A stretch of 64,000 nt of DNA from Clostridium sp. CM027 (GCF_024730565.1 NZ_CP077725.1:1426001-1490000), one strand, 5' to 3'; counted from the stretch's first letter, positions 1-8,837 are shown. Translations and numbers: made by a program. Notes: generated from the sequence alone by a model not told the origin.

Positions 1-1168
1 CTTCACTTGGTGAAAACCTAATCCTTAGTGGGAATTCTATATCGACCATACCAGTCGACTTAATTACATCAGAAGTATTTAAAACTTTAATATCGGTTTC
101 CTTTAAGTAATCCTGAACTACTTCCACAGCTTCTCCACTCCAACCATAAGAACCAAATGCCGCCCCTATCTTATCTTCTAGATTTATTTCATGAAGATTC
201 TTCAATATATCTTCCATATTTCCAATCATATCTGCATATTTGGTAGAGCTGCCAAAGAAAATTGCATCGGCTTCATTGATAGCCTTCATTACTTCTTCTC
301 TTGGTATTTTATTTACATCCATGATTTGGGAAGCTATATTTTGCTCCTCAAATTTTTTCTTAAAAATATCAGCAATTTTTTTTGTCCTACCTGTCATAGT
401 CGAGTATAAAATAAGTGTTTTTTTACCTACCTCTGTATTCTTACTCATATTATCATAAATATCTATAAAACTTTGAACGTTATTTCTAATAATAAATCCA
501 TGGGATGGTGCTATTATCTTTATGTCTAAATCTCTAATTTTTTCGATCATATTCTGAACATATCTTCTATGTGGGTGCATTATTAATTTGTAGTAGCCAA
601 TATAGTCATCATTGATATCGTCTTTTGCCATATCATTAAAATACTCATAGTTAGCTACGTGGGTACTAAAGATATCGCAAGGGAATAAAATTTTATCATC
701 GATGCAATAAGTTATCATAGTCTCCTGCGTATGAAGATAAGGCGTCTCTATGAATTTTAGGGTCTTGCCGCCTATATCAAGAGTATCCCCATCCCCCACA
801 ACTAAAAATTCTCTATTATGAAGATTATACATTTCCTTAAGTTCAGCTACAGCCAGCTTTGTGCACACAATTACTGCATTTTTAGCTCTAGCCGCCAAAC
901 TCCCAAGGGCACCAGAATGATCAGGTTCAGTGTGATTAATTACAATAAATTTAATTTTATCAAGTTCAATTATATTCTTTAAATTTTCTACAAATTCTCT
1001 ACCAAAGCTTATATCAACAGTATCAATCACTGTAGGTTTTTCAGTCATTAATAAATAACTATTATAAGTGGTTCCTTTAGTTAAAGTTAGTCTATGGAAA
1101 GGTACCTCTCTATCATCAACCTTACCAACCCAAAATATTTTTTCACTTAGCATAATGTTTTTCTTCAT
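1..1168 (-). CDS. A-type flavoprotein / flavodiiron protein (3' end cut by window edge)
   Basis: Flavodiiron proteins reduce NO or O2 at a di-iron centre in a beta-lactamase-like domain, using FMN bound in a C-terminal flavodoxin domain; they are cytoplasmic. The reverse strand encodes about 389 residues, so only a handful of C-terminal residues lie outside the window (family about 400). Visible are the iron-ligand motif NHTEPDHSG (residues ~80-88), further ligands in FPCDIFSTH and APSHG, and the flavodoxin FMN loop LILYSTMTGRTKKIA (~250). The start is the ATG at 1168, preceded by GGAGGG. An FNR-like box lies 85 bp upstream. Neighbours (hcp, hemerythrin, Crp/Fnr) point to NO or O2 detoxification. 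The split between NO and O2 activity cannot be read from sequence. Confidence 0.93.
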   Translation of the reverse strand, partial: MKKNIMLSEKIFWVGKVDDREVPFHRLTLTKGTTYNSYLLMTEKPTVIDTVDISFGREFVENLKNIIELDKIKFIVINHTEPDHSGALGSLAARAKNAVIVCTKLAVAELKEMYNLHNREFLVVGDGDTLDIGGKTLKFIETPYLHTQETMITYCIDDKILFPCDIFSTHVANYEYFNDMAKDDINDDYIGYYKLIMHPHRRYVQNMIEKIRDLDIKIIAPSHGFIIRNNVQSFIDIYDNMSKNTEVGKKTLILYSTMTGRTKKIADIFKKKFEEQNIASQIMDVNKIPREEVMKAINEADAIFFGSSTKYADMIGNMEDILKNLHEINLEDKIGAAFGSYGWSGEAVEVVQDYLKETDIKVLNTSDVIKSTGMVDIEFPLRIRFSPSE

Positions 1169-1224
1169 AATGTGTCCCTCCAATATTAATTTATTTTCAT
1201 ATGTTCTTGCTTTCCTATGGCTCT

Positions 1225-1266
1225 ATTCTATATTTATTCTAATTATAAAAATATGATTTAAATCAA
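1225..1266 (-). promoter_or_regulatory. FNR-type box and -10 of the flavodiiron gene
   Basis: The palindrome TTGATTTAAATCAT (1253-1266, read on the minus strand) matches the FNR consensus TTGAT-N4-ATCAA at all but the last base. A -10 hexamer TAGAAT lies at 1225-1230, 32 bp centre to centre. This puts the box near -41.5, the class II activator position. Confidence 0.7.
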
Positions 1267-1320
1267 AAATTAAAAATAATGAAGTTATTTAATAAGTATC
1301 ATTATGATTGAATGCAATAA

Positions 1321-1364
1321 AGTCAAGAAGCTCTAATCACTTTGTGATTAGAGCTCCTTGACTT
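1321..1364 (-). terminator. Stem-loop after the flavodiiron remnant
   Basis: An almost perfect inverted repeat (AGTCAAG.AGCTCTAATCAC with a 4-nt loop) directly follows the stop of the remnant at 1365. It probably ends minus-strand transcription and insulates the flavodiiron promoter. Confidence 0.6.
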
Positions 1365-1640
1365 TCAATATGATTTTCCTATACTCTTACCAAAATCTTT
1401 ACACCTGTCTAGCCCTACTTCATCAGGGTTCCACAGTTTTTTTATTCCGACAGCTATTGCCTCTGCCATTATTCTAGTAGCATTCCACATAGTATCATAA
1501 ATTATTGTAACTTGATTTTCTTTATAATCTTTTGCCCATTCCATATATTTATTTGCAATTTGAAGCGGATTATCTTTCCAAATAATTCCATGACTTGGGC
1601 AAATCATATCTAATGGTAGATTTAAAATCCCTTCTCATAT
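1365..1640 (-). pseudogene. Remnant of a second flavodiiron protein gene
   Basis: The reading frame begins after an in-frame stop with [16 protein letters not shown], the end of the metallo-beta-lactamase-like domain. It runs into the first strand and FMN loop of the flavodoxin domain ([19 protein letters not shown]) and then jumps to a typical C-terminal tail ([18 protein letters not shown]). About 230 N-terminal residues and most of the flavodoxin domain are missing, so this is an internally deleted remnant. Residues differ clearly from the gene at 1-1168, so it was a separate paralogue and not a fresh duplicate. An ATG at 1607 could start an 80-residue peptide, but there is no reason to expect function. 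Confidence 0.8.
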
Positions 1641-1700
1641 ATTTTTTAATAAGGTATTGTTCTTAAAATGAATATCCTAAAATATAGTTTTATCTGTTTC

Positions 1701-1919
1701 TTACATCATGCTTTTTATTTTCTTATATAATTCATCTGCGGTACCAGCCTGTATCAGTTCGTCATCTACTAAAGCATAAGGTCCCACTGCGCAATCTCCA
1801 CAATATCCCAGGCATGCCTCAGCTGTTATATCTACACCTGGATAGTTCTCTTTTAATTTTTTCATAGTTTCATCTGTTCCAAACGTAAAGTTATTCTCAC
1901 AAAATTTAATTTCTGTCAT
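1701..1919 (-). CDS. DUF1450 (YuzB-like) small cysteine protein
   Basis: This 72-residue protein has the family signature: an early Cys (residue 7) and the segment CLGYCGDCAVGPYALVDDE (~36-54), followed by a helical tail. YuzB-type proteins are small and cytoplasmic. The cysteine pattern suggests metal or Fe-S binding, but the biochemical role is unknown. The start is the ATG at 1919 behind GGAGGTA. It lies between the flavodiiron remnant and hcp on the same strand, and a degenerate FNR-like box sits about 280 bp upstream. That context suggests a role in the same stress response, which is inference only. Confidence 0.8.
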   Translation of the reverse strand: MTEIKFCENNFTFGTDETMKKLKENYPGVDITAEACLGYCGDCAVGPYALVDDELIQAGTADELYKKIKSMM

Positions 1920-2164
1920 ATTTATACCTCCATCATTATTTATTGTTCTTTAATTTATCCAACAACTCATCAACTATCTGTATTTATATTCAATACCTTT
2001 GTATTAATAAATATTTTTACTTTATCACCATTTCATTTTAATATTTACTTTTAATATTCCCTTTTTTAATTAAAGTTATTTACTAATAACTTACATCTTC
2101 GACTTCGATTATAAATCACTTGTTTTTATAATGAATTTTTTATTATTGACACTATATTATTTTG

Positions 2165-2206
2165 ATTATACATATTTGTTTTTCATTAGAATATGATTGA
2201 AGTCAC
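2165..2206 (-). promoter_or_regulatory. Possible FNR-like half site and -10 for the DUF1450 gene
   Basis: Minus-strand GTGACTTCAATCAT (2193-2206) keeps one perfect half (ATCAT). It lies 32 bp, centre to centre, from a TATAAT at 2165-2170. That is the spacing of the three better sites in this cluster. The implied leader to the ATG at 1919 is long (~240 nt). Confidence 0.35.
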
Positions 2207-2231
2207 AAAAAATCTAAAAACGTAAAATAAG

Positions 2232-2268
2232 CGGCTGCTAAATGTATTCAAATTACATTTAGCAGCCG
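2232..2268 (-). terminator. Terminator of hcp
   Basis: A perfect 15-bp stem (CGGCTGCTAAATGTA) with a 7-nt loop lies 36 bp past the hcp stop. On the minus strand it is followed by a moderately T-rich stretch. Confidence 0.8.
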
Positions 2269-2303
2269 TTTATTTTAAATTATAATTATAAAATTAATAT
2301 TAT

Positions 2304-3950
2304 TTATCCGAGTATTTGTTTTAAATCATCTTCTGGATTGCTTATAGGTTTAATATCAAAAGTATCAACTAAAAATTGTAATACGTTAGGGCTTAAGAAA
2401 GCTGGAAGCGTTGGTCCAAGGTAAATCCCTTTCACTCCAAGTGAAAGTAATGCCAATAGGTCAGCAACAGCTTTTTGCTCATACCAACTTAAAACAATTG
2501 CCAGTGGTAGATCATTAATGCTGCATTTAAATGCATCAGCTAGTGCTGAGGCAATTTTAACAGCAGAATATGCATCGTTACATTGACCTACATCTAGTAA
2601 TCTTGGAAGTCCTGCTACCTCACCAAACTCTAACTTATTAAAACGATATTTTCCACAAGCTAAAGTAAGAATAATACAATCTTTAGGCACCTGCTGAGCA
2701 AATTCGGTGTAATAGTTTCTTCCTGGTCTTGCACCATCACATCCTCCAATTAAGAAGAAGTGTCTAATTTTTCCTTCTTTAACTGCATTTACGATTGTTT
2801 CAGCATGACTTAAAGTTGCTTTATGACCAAATCCTACTAGAATTTCTTTAACTTCTTCATCTTTTTCAAATCCACCGAGTTCTAGTGCTTTATTTATCAT
2901 TTCAGAGAAGTCTTTATATCCATTCTCATCATTAGATATATGTTTTAGACCATCCCAACCAACAACACTTGTTGAGTATATTCTATCTTTATAAGAATCT
3001 CTTGGTTTCATTAAGCAATTTGTTGTCATTAAAATACAACCAGGTATACCATCAAATTCTTTTTGTTGATCTTGCCATGCTCCTCCAAAATTACCTACTA
3101 AATGTTTGTATTTATTGAGCTTTGGGTATCCATGCGATGGTAACATTTCACCATGTGTATAAATATTTATTCCCTTGCCTTCTGTTTGCTCAAGTAACAT
3201 TTCAAGATCCCTTAAATCATGACCAGAAACCACAATGAATGGACCCTTTTTAATGTTTACATTAACCTTTGTAGGTGTTGGAGAATTGTATTTCTCATTA
3301 TTGGCTTTATCTAATACCTCCATAACCTTAACACACATATCTCCAGTTTTAACTAAATACTTGATAAGATCTTGTAGATTTAAACTATCATCAGTCATTA
3401 CTGCTAAACCTATAAAATAAAAATCATCTACTTCATCGCTATTATATTTAATACATCTAGCTTGATGTGCATAAGCTGCAATTCCTTTTAATCCATATTT
3501 TATAGTTTCGCGAACTGAACGGATATCAGCATCTAAGTCTTCATTATACATAACGCCAGCTTTTTTAGCATCTTCAAGTATCTGCTGCTTAGTATCACTT
3601 AAATTATATAAAGCTTCCTCAGAATTTACTTCTTCCCCTGCTGCTTTTTTCCTGGCATCCTCTTTTATTACTTGAGATCTTTTAAGCATATCCATATGAG
3701 ATTCAGGATCAAAATTTACATTAGTTAATGTCATAAACAATGAATTTTCAATAAATGAAACCCATGACTTATCAATTTTTTCGCCTTTGGCTAAAAGTTT
3801 AGTAGCATAACAGCTTATTCCTTTTAACTGATAAATGAGCAAATCCTGCATTGCTGCAATTTCAGGCGTTTTTCCACAGACTCCTACTTTGGTACAACCT
3901 TTTCCGCCGAAAGTTTGTTCACATTGAAAACAAAACATTTTTCCTTGCAT
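2304..3950 (-). CDS. hcp: Hydroxylamine reductase / hybrid cluster protein
   Basis: This 548-residue protein has the N-terminal cluster motif C7-x2-C10-x8-C19-x5-C25 typical of Hcp from strict anaerobes. Conserved C-terminal hybrid-cluster segments include SGHDLRDLE, HGEMLPSHGYP, GGCDGARPGRNYYTEFA, LACGKYRFNKL and DVGQCNDAYSA. Hcp is cytoplasmic, reduces hydroxylamine in vitro, and is now mainly regarded as an NO reductase or S-nitrosylation factor. The start is the ATG at 3950 behind AGGAGG; the next Met (residue 5) is poorly placed for that site. It is one of two hcp paralogues here, transcribed divergently from the Crp/Fnr gene. A TATAAT at 4007-4012 is a likely -10, with no clear activator box. 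Confidence 0.97.
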   Translation of the reverse strand: MQGKMFCFQCEQTFGGKGCTKVGVCGKTPEIAAMQDLLIYQLKGISCYATKLLAKGEKIDKSWVSFIENSLFMTLTNVNFDPESHMDMLKRSQVIKEDARKKAAGEEVNSEEALYNLSDTKQQILEDAKKAGVMYNEDLDADIRSVRETIKYGLKGIAAYAHQARCIKYNSDEVDDFYFIGLAVMTDDSLNLQDLIKYLVKTGDMCVKVMEVLDKANNEKYNSPTPTKVNVNIKKGPFIVVSGHDLRDLEMLLEQTEGKGINIYTHGEMLPSHGYPKLNKYKHLVGNFGGAWQDQQKEFDGIPGCILMTTNCLMKPRDSYKDRIYSTSVVGWDGLKHISNDENGYKDFSEMINKALELGGFEKDEEVKEILVGFGHKATLSHAETIVNAVKEGKIRHFFLIGGCDGARPGRNYYTEFAQQVPKDCIILTLACGKYRFNKLEFGEVAGLPRLLDVGQCNDAYSAVKIASALADAFKCSINDLPLAIVLSWYEQKAVADLLALLSLGVKGIYLGPTLPAFLSPNVLQFLVDTFDIKPISNPEDDLKQILG

Positions 3951-4020
3951 ATGTAACCCTCCTAATTTTTAAAACTTCTATATAATATTTTGCACATTAC
4001 TGGCATGATTATACACGATA

Positions 4021-4184
4021 TTAATGAGAATATTCATATACCCCTTCCGAAGCATTGAAATCTCTGGTTATCTTCTCTAATTCTTTAATTATATTTCCAG
4101 CAGCATCATGCTCATCCTCTGTATCCTTTATAACCTGATGTATTTTTGATAAGACACTATCATCCTTTGTTATTTCAAAGTTTC
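4021..4184 (-). pseudogene. C-terminal remnant of a RIC (ScdA/YtfE) iron-sulfur repair gene
   Basis: An open stretch of about 53 codons between two stops reads ITKDDSVLSKIHQVIKD, then EDEHDAAGNIIKELEKITR and DFNASEG. EHDxAGxx..LxxIT is the conserved helix of RIC proteins, which carries di-iron ligands and repairs nitrosylated Fe-S clusters. The usual next segment (PEGACNT) is replaced by GVYEYSH and a stop, and everything upstream is lost. It is a remnant of a third nitrosative-stress gene, lying within the hcp upstream region. Confidence 0.75.
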
Positions 4185-4294
4185 AATAAGGGGAAACAGA
4201 AAATCAAAATCTTTAAGTACTAAAAAAGTATATTGATTATTATTTGACTGGGCTAAATTAAAGATGTTATTATACTAAATGGTAGGTGATATAT

Positions 4295-5005
4295 ATGAAA
4301 GAGTGTAGTTGTGGAAATTGTAATCATAGCCTATGTGCTAAGAAGGTACCTATATTTTCATTCCTCTCTGACGATGAACTTATAAAAATTGTTGATATGA
4401 CAGGGCATAAATTCTATAAAAAAGGAGATATGCTGTGTAGCCAAGGACAAAAATCAGATACATTATTTATTATTAATGAAGGTCAAGTAAAAATATCTAA
4501 GTTAACAAAAGAGGGTAAAGAGCAAATAGTTCATATCTTCACTAGTGGAGATTTCTTTGGAGAACTAAGCCTGTTCAGTAGTGATGAAATATATAATTTT
4601 AATGTTTACGCCATATCAGATGTTAAAATATGTACATTAACCAAACAAGATATGGATAAAATTATCATGAGCAACCCAGGAATATCAATAAAGCTATTAC
4701 AAGTTATTTCAAAGCGTCTAACTCAGACTGAAAATCTTGCCCAAAATCTGGCTACTAATGATGCAGAAATAAGAGTTGCGTTTATGCTTTTAGAGTTTGG
4801 TGAAAAGTATGGAGTTGCTACAAATCAGGGTTTGCAAATCAACTTACCTATAAATAGGGAAGAGATGGCAAATTATGTTGGGGTAACGAGAGAAACCATA
4901 AGCAGGAAGCTCAGTATATTTGAAGAGTCGGGTATTATCATCCTTAAGGGTAATAAAGTGGTAATTATAAAACAATTAGATATATTAAAATCATATGTAG
5001 AATAG
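4295..5005 (+). CDS. Crp/Fnr family transcriptional regulator with N-terminal cysteines
   Basis: This 236-residue regulator has an N-terminal cysteine cluster (CSCGNCNHSLC: C4, C6, C9, C14), a cyclic-nucleotide-binding-like barrel (~20-130, with GDFFGELSLFSS), a dimer helix and a Crp-type winged helix (~165-225). The recognition helix VTRETISRKL has the E..SR pattern used by E. coli FNR to read TTGAT. The cysteines could bind a redox- or NO-sensitive Fe-S cluster, but this is not proven. The ATG at 4295 fits GGTAGGTGA; a GTG at 4286 overlaps that site. FNR-like boxes at the flavodiiron and hemerythrin promoters make it their probable activator. A half-matching TTGATTATTATTTG at 4233 suggests autoregulation. 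Confidence 0.92.
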   Translation: MKECSCGNCNHSLCAKKVPIFSFLSDDELIKIVDMTGHKFYKKGDMLCSQGQKSDTLFIINEGQVKISKLTKEGKEQIVHIFTSGDFFGELSLFSSDEIYNFNVYAISDVKICTLTKQDMDKIIMSNPGISIKLLQVISKRLTQTENLAQNLATNDAEIRVAFMLLEFGEKYGVATNQGLQINLPINREEMANYVGVTRETISRKLSIFEESGIIILKGNKVVIIKQLDILKSYVE

Positions 5006-5016
5006 TAATTTTCAAG

Positions 5017-5057
5017 CAACCTAAGGCCTATTACATAAGCCTTAGGTTGTTTTTTTA
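5017..5057 (+). terminator. Terminator of the Crp/Fnr gene
   Basis: An 11-bp perfect stem (CAACCTAAGGC / GCCTTAGGTTG) is followed by eight T residues, 12 bp after the stop codon. Confidence 0.9.
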
Positions 5058-5062
5058 TAATT

Positions 5063-5104
5063 TTGATTTAAATCATATTTTTTCAAATTAAAGTTAAGTA
5101 GAAT
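5063..5104 (+). promoter_or_regulatory. FNR-type box and -10 of the hemerythrin gene
   Basis: TTGATTTAAATCAT (5063-5076) is identical to the box at the flavodiiron promoter. The -10 TAGAAT (5099-5104) is also identical, as is the 32-bp centre-to-centre spacing. Confidence 0.75.
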
Positions 5105-5230
5105 TATAACATAGGAGTATGAAATCTACTGTTCTACACTATAAGAACTAGTATTATATTATTAAACAAGTTAATAATATAATTATAACTTGAAATAAGT
5201 ATTGAATTGAAAAAATTAGGAGGATTAATT

Positions 5231-5788
5231 ATGGATGCAATAGATTTAATGATGGACGAACATAAATATATTTTACGTGGATTAAAATTATTTAAGATAT
5301 TAAGCGTAGAAATATTAAATAGTAATACTGTTGATTTTGTATCTTTTGAAAAGATGATTCTATTTGTTAGAAACTATGGTGATAAGCATCATCACAATAA
5401 GGAAGAGGTTGTCCTTTTTAAGAAGATGGAAACTCAACTAGGTCAAAATATGGTAAAAGGACCCTTATCTGGAATGTATATAGAACACGATTTAGGAAGG
5501 CAACATATAACGCTTTTAGAAGAAGCTCTTTTAAGAGTTAAAAATGGTGACTTAGATTCACGAGTGGATATAATCGCAAATTCTGTATGCTATGCTGATC
5601 TGTTAACAAGACATATTGATAAAGAAGATAAATTGATATATACCTTTGCTAGAAGAGCATTAAGCCAAGTGGACATGGAGGGCGTAAATGTAAGTTGTGA
5701 AAATATTGAATTAGAGGCAACTAAAAATCAATTACAAAAAGAATATATAAGTGTTTTAGAAGAATTAGAGAAGAAGTATTTAGATTGA
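5231..5788 (+). CDS. Hemerythrin (HHE) domain protein
   Basis: This 185-residue soluble four-helix protein has the spaced metal-ligand histidine/acid pattern of the HHE family: DEHKYIL (~9-15), GDKHHHNKEEVVLF (~49-62), EHDLGRQH (~84-91) and TRHIDKEDKLIY (~128-139). Such proteins bind a di-iron centre and sense, store or detoxify O2 or NO. The start is the ATG at 5231, 7 bp after AGGAGG. It has its own FNR-like promoter and lies between the Crp/Fnr gene and the second hcp, all co-oriented. It is related in fold to the RIC remnant at 4021 but lacks its N-terminal ScdA domain. Confidence 0.9.
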   Translation: MDAIDLMMDEHKYILRGLKLFKILSVEILNSNTVDFVSFEKMILFVRNYGDKHHHNKEEVVLFKKMETQLGQNMVKGPLSGMYIEHDLGRQHITLLEEALLRVKNGDLDSRVDIIANSVCYADLLTRHIDKEDKLIYTFARRALSQVDMEGVNVSCENIELEATKNQLQKEYISVLEELEKKYLD

Positions 5789-5880
5789 TTTTAAACATAC
5801 ATAAAAGAGGCAAGTGTTGTACACAGAAAATTAGAAGAAACAAAAATACACTAGACATCGTATAGTAATAAAATAAGTTA

Positions 5881-5922
5881 GTAACATATGTTACCGACAA
5901 CATGATTATATATCAGTATAAT
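5881..5922 (+). promoter_or_regulatory. Palindromic operator and -10 of the second hcp
   Basis: GTAACATATGTTAC (5881-5894) is a perfect 14-bp palindrome. TATAAT at 5917-5922 lies 32 bp downstream, centre to centre, the same class II geometry as the FNR-type sites. The sequence differs from the FNR consensus, so a different Crp-family member (HcpR-like) may bind it. Confidence 0.65.
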
Positions 5923-5981
5923 AATCACATAGAACAGGCACAACCAGTGCTTACAAAAGAGAAAAATGGAGGTTTATTAAT

Positions 5982-7700
5982 ATGGCTATGTTTTGTTATC
6001 AATGTCAAGAAGCAGCTAATTGCAAAGGTTGTACGGTAAAGGGAGTTTGTGGTAAGACTGAAAGTCTCGCAAAAGCTCAGGACCTGCTAATTTATATAAC
6101 TAAAGGAATATCTATATACAGTGTACGTGCTAGAGAGAATGGTATCGTTAATAAAGAAGTAGATGCTTTTATAATGGAAAGTTTATTTGCAACTATAACT
6201 AATGCAAATTTTGATAGAAATGTATTTATTAAAAGAATAAGAGAAGGTTTAAGATTAAGGGAAGAAGTAAAAGGTCAGCTTCTTAAAGCTGGAATTAAGT
6301 TAAGTGATAAAGGCGAAAATGCTAGTTGGCTTACAAGGATATTTAATACGTTTGGATTTGGCAAAGAGGAGGAATTAAACTTACCCGATGCAGCAGTTTG
6401 GTTTTCTAATGACTTAAAAGCATTTGATGAAAAAGCAGGAAAAGTTGGAGTACTCTCAACAGAGAATGAGGATGTAAGATCTTTAAGAGAATTGCTTATT
6501 TACGGACTGAAGGGAATGGCTGCGTATGCTAAGCATGCGAGTAGTCTTGGATACAACGATGATGGGCTTCATGCATTCACTCAAAAGGGGTTAGCATCAA
6601 CGCTTAACGATAATTTAAGCGTTGATGAACTTGTGGCCTTAGTACTTGAATGTGGTAAGTATGGTGTTGATGCAATGGCTTTACTTGATAAGGCGAACAC
6701 TACGAGTTACGGGAATCCTGAAATAACAAAAGTTAATATAGGAGTTAAAAATAATCCCGCTATATTAATTAGTGGACATGACTTAAAAGATATGGAAGAG
6801 TTATTAAAACAAACGGAGGGCACGGGAGTAGATATATATACTCACAGTGAAATGCTTCCAGCTAACTATTATCCTTCATTTAAAAAGTACAAGCACTTAG
6901 TTGGAAATTATGGCAATGCATGGTGGAAACAGAACCAGGAATTTGAAAGCTTCAATGGACCAATACTTATGACTACAAACTGTATTGTAACTCCAAAAGC
7001 ATCTTATAAAGATAGAATATACACTACAGGATTAACAGGTTTTGAAGGCGTTAAGCATATAGCAGATGGAATAAATGGAAATTCAAAAGATTTTTCTAAA
7101 ATAATTAAACAGGCTAAAAAATGTGCGGCACCTAAAGAAATTGAAAAAGGTGAAATAGTAGGAGGATTTGCTCATAATCAAGTGATAGCTCTTGCGGACA
7201 AAATTGTGGACGCTGTTAAATCTGGAGCAATAAAGAGATTCTTTGTAATGGCAGGCTGCGATGGACGAATGAAAAGCCGTGATTACTACACAGAATTTGC
7301 TGAAAAGCTACCAAAGGATGCAGTTATACTTACAGCCGGTTGCGCAAAATATAAATATAACAAGTTAAATTTAGGTGATATTGGTGGAATTCCAAGAGTA
7401 TTGGATGCAGGACAATGTAATGATTCATACTCATTAGTAGTAATTGCACTTAAACTAAAAGAAGTATTTGAATTAGATGATATAAATGAACTTCCGATTT
7501 CTTATAATATTGCATGGTACGAGCAAAAGGCAGTTATAGTATTACTTGCATTACTGCATTTAGGAGTTAAAAATATTCATTTAGGACCAACACTACCAGC
7601 ATTCCTATCACCAAACGTAGTAAAGGTATTGGTTGACAGCTTTGGTATTGGTGGAATAAGTAATGTAGATGATGATATAAAAATGTTTATGGGAGCATAA
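5982..7700 (+). CDS. hcp: Hydroxylamine reductase / hybrid cluster protein, second copy
   Basis: This 572-residue Hcp has the N-terminal motif C-x2-C-x7-C-x5-C ([19 protein letters not shown]) and hybrid-cluster segments [48 protein letters not shown] and [10 protein letters not shown]. It is longer than the other copy, mainly through an insertion around residues 100-140 ([16 protein letters not shown]). The two are diverged paralogues rather than recent duplicates. The start is the ATG at 5982, 8 bp after GGAGG. It has its own promoter with a distinct palindrome, so the two hcp genes are probably controlled differently. A terminator follows. Confidence 0.97.
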   Translation: MAMFCYQCQEAANCKGCTVKGVCGKTESLAKAQDLLIYITKGISIYSVRARENGIVNKEVDAFIMESLFATITNANFDRNVFIKRIREGLRLREEVKGQLLKAGIKLSDKGENASWLTRIFNTFGFGKEEELNLPDAAVWFSNDLKAFDEKAGKVGVLSTENEDVRSLRELLIYGLKGMAAYAKHASSLGYNDDGLHAFTQKGLASTLNDNLSVDELVALVLECGKYGVDAMALLDKANTTSYGNPEITKVNIGVKNNPAILISGHDLKDMEELLKQTEGTGVDIYTHSEMLPANYYPSFKKYKHLVGNYGNAWWKQNQEFESFNGPILMTTNCIVTPKASYKDRIYTTGLTGFEGVKHIADGINGNSKDFSKIIKQAKKCAAPKEIEKGEIVGGFAHNQVIALADKIVDAVKSGAIKRFFVMAGCDGRMKSRDYYTEFAEKLPKDAVILTAGCAKYKYNKLNLGDIGGIPRVLDAGQCNDSYSLVVIALKLKEVFELDDINELPISYNIAWYEQKAVIVLLALLHLGVKNIHLGPTLPAFLSPNVVKVLVDSFGIGGISNVDDDIKMFMGA

Positions 7701-7734
7701 TTTTAGAATTACCTTTGTTCTTAATATCAGTAAT

Positions 7735-7763
7735 AAAAAGCACTCATTTATGGGTGCTTTTTT
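7735..7763 (+). terminator. Terminator of the second hcp
   Basis: A stem AAAAGCAC.CA / TG.GTGCTTTTTT with a 5-nt loop and T-tract lies 35 bp after the stop. Confidence 0.85.
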
Positions 7764-7849
7764 AGTTAAATTTATAATTTTCTTATTTTCCTACAATTAG
7801 GCAACACTTCTAAGTCAATTATACCATTATGTTCCAAACATATTTAAAG

Positions 7850-8719
7850 TTATTTTATAATCTTAAATTCATATCCATTTATTTTTAGATAGTCTATAAT
7901 TTCAGGTAATGCTTTTGCAGTTTCTTCCTTACCATAGGTATCGTGCATTAATACTACTACTTTTTCTTGTGTACTTACAGATTTTTTAAATGCCTCTACT
8001 AATTCGGGTGCAGTTTTCTTTTTACCCTCAGCATCGAAAATGTATGCATTCCAATCTATACTATACAGATCTTTTTCTTTTAACTTAGCGTTCAATTCAA
8101 TCAACTTAGGATCTTTATAGTACACTCTAGACATATAACCACCTGGCATCCTTATTGCTCGGTCATTAAAATCCTGTCCTAAAATATCTTTTAAGATATT
8201 GTTAGTTTTCTCAATTTCAGCCATATAAGTACTTACATCAAGTCTGTTATGGGGATATAAGGTTTTCAATGAGTGACTATAACTATGATTTCCTATAGCA
8301 TGTCCCTCTTTGAAAATTCTTTTTATAATCACTTTACTCGAATTATTAGATTCTATAAATTTTCCAACTGTAAAGAAGGTCGCTTTTATGTTATTATTTT
8401 TTAATACATCTAGTACTTGAGGTGTTACCGTAGTAGACGGCCCATCATCAAAAGTAAGAAATGCCATTTTTTTGCCATCCTTCTCCCCTTTGCAGCTAGC
8501 TATGGCCGATATTTTTTGTATATCATAATCAGCTGCAACATTTGCAGCATTAGTGGCATTAGTGGCATTAGTGGCATTAGTGGCATTAGCGGCATTAGCG
8601 GCTTTCGCCCCTTTAGAAAACCATGTATAGCTTGTATAAAATAAACTGCATAATACAATAAAAAACACTATATTTACAGTGCTACTTGTTGTATTAAAAT
8701 CATTACTTTTTCTTCTCAT
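7850..8719 (-). CDS. Membrane-anchored polysaccharide deacetylase (copy A)
   Basis: This 289-residue protein has an N-terminal membrane anchor (residues ~13-33), a low-complexity Ala/Asn/Thr linker (~39-62) and a NodB-type deacetylase domain (~85-289). Motifs are FLTFDDGPS (catalytic Asp and metal Asp), GHAIGNHSYSHS (metal His pair), RMPGGY and VVLMHD. It acts outside the cell, removing N-acetyl groups probably from peptidoglycan. The start is the ATG at 8719 behind GGGGGAG. It is clearly related to copies B and C (12620, 18303) but diverged, with a different linker, and no amidase gene follows. Confidence 0.92.
   Translation of the reverse strand: MRRKSNDFNTTSSTVNIVFFIVLCSLFYTSYTWFSKGAKAANAANATNATNATNATNAANVAADYDIQKISAIASCKGEKDGKKMAFLTFDDGPSTTVTPQVLDVLKNNNIKATFFTVGKFIESNNSSKVIIKRIFKEGHAIGNHSYSHSLKTLYPHNRLDVSTYMAEIEKTNNILKDILGQDFNDRAIRMPGGYMSRVYYKDPKLIELNAKLKEKDLYSIDWNAYIFDAEGKKKTAPELVEAFKKSVSTQEKVVVLMHDTYGKEETAKALPEIIDYLKINGYEFKIIK
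8547..8600 (-). repeat. Six tandem 9-bp repeats inside deacetylase copy A
   Basis: Six consecutive units gcattagtg/gcattagcg encode an (Asn-Ala-Thr/Ala)n linker between anchor and enzyme. Unit gain or loss keeps the frame and would only change linker length. Confidence 0.95.
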
Positions 8720-8837
8720 AATTCTTTTCTCCCCCTGTTATATCTAACCATTAATTCTAGTACAAAAACTAAATAATCTTCAGCCAATATTTCATCTTTC
8801 ACATAACCATATGCTTCGCATCCATAAATTATTCTAA

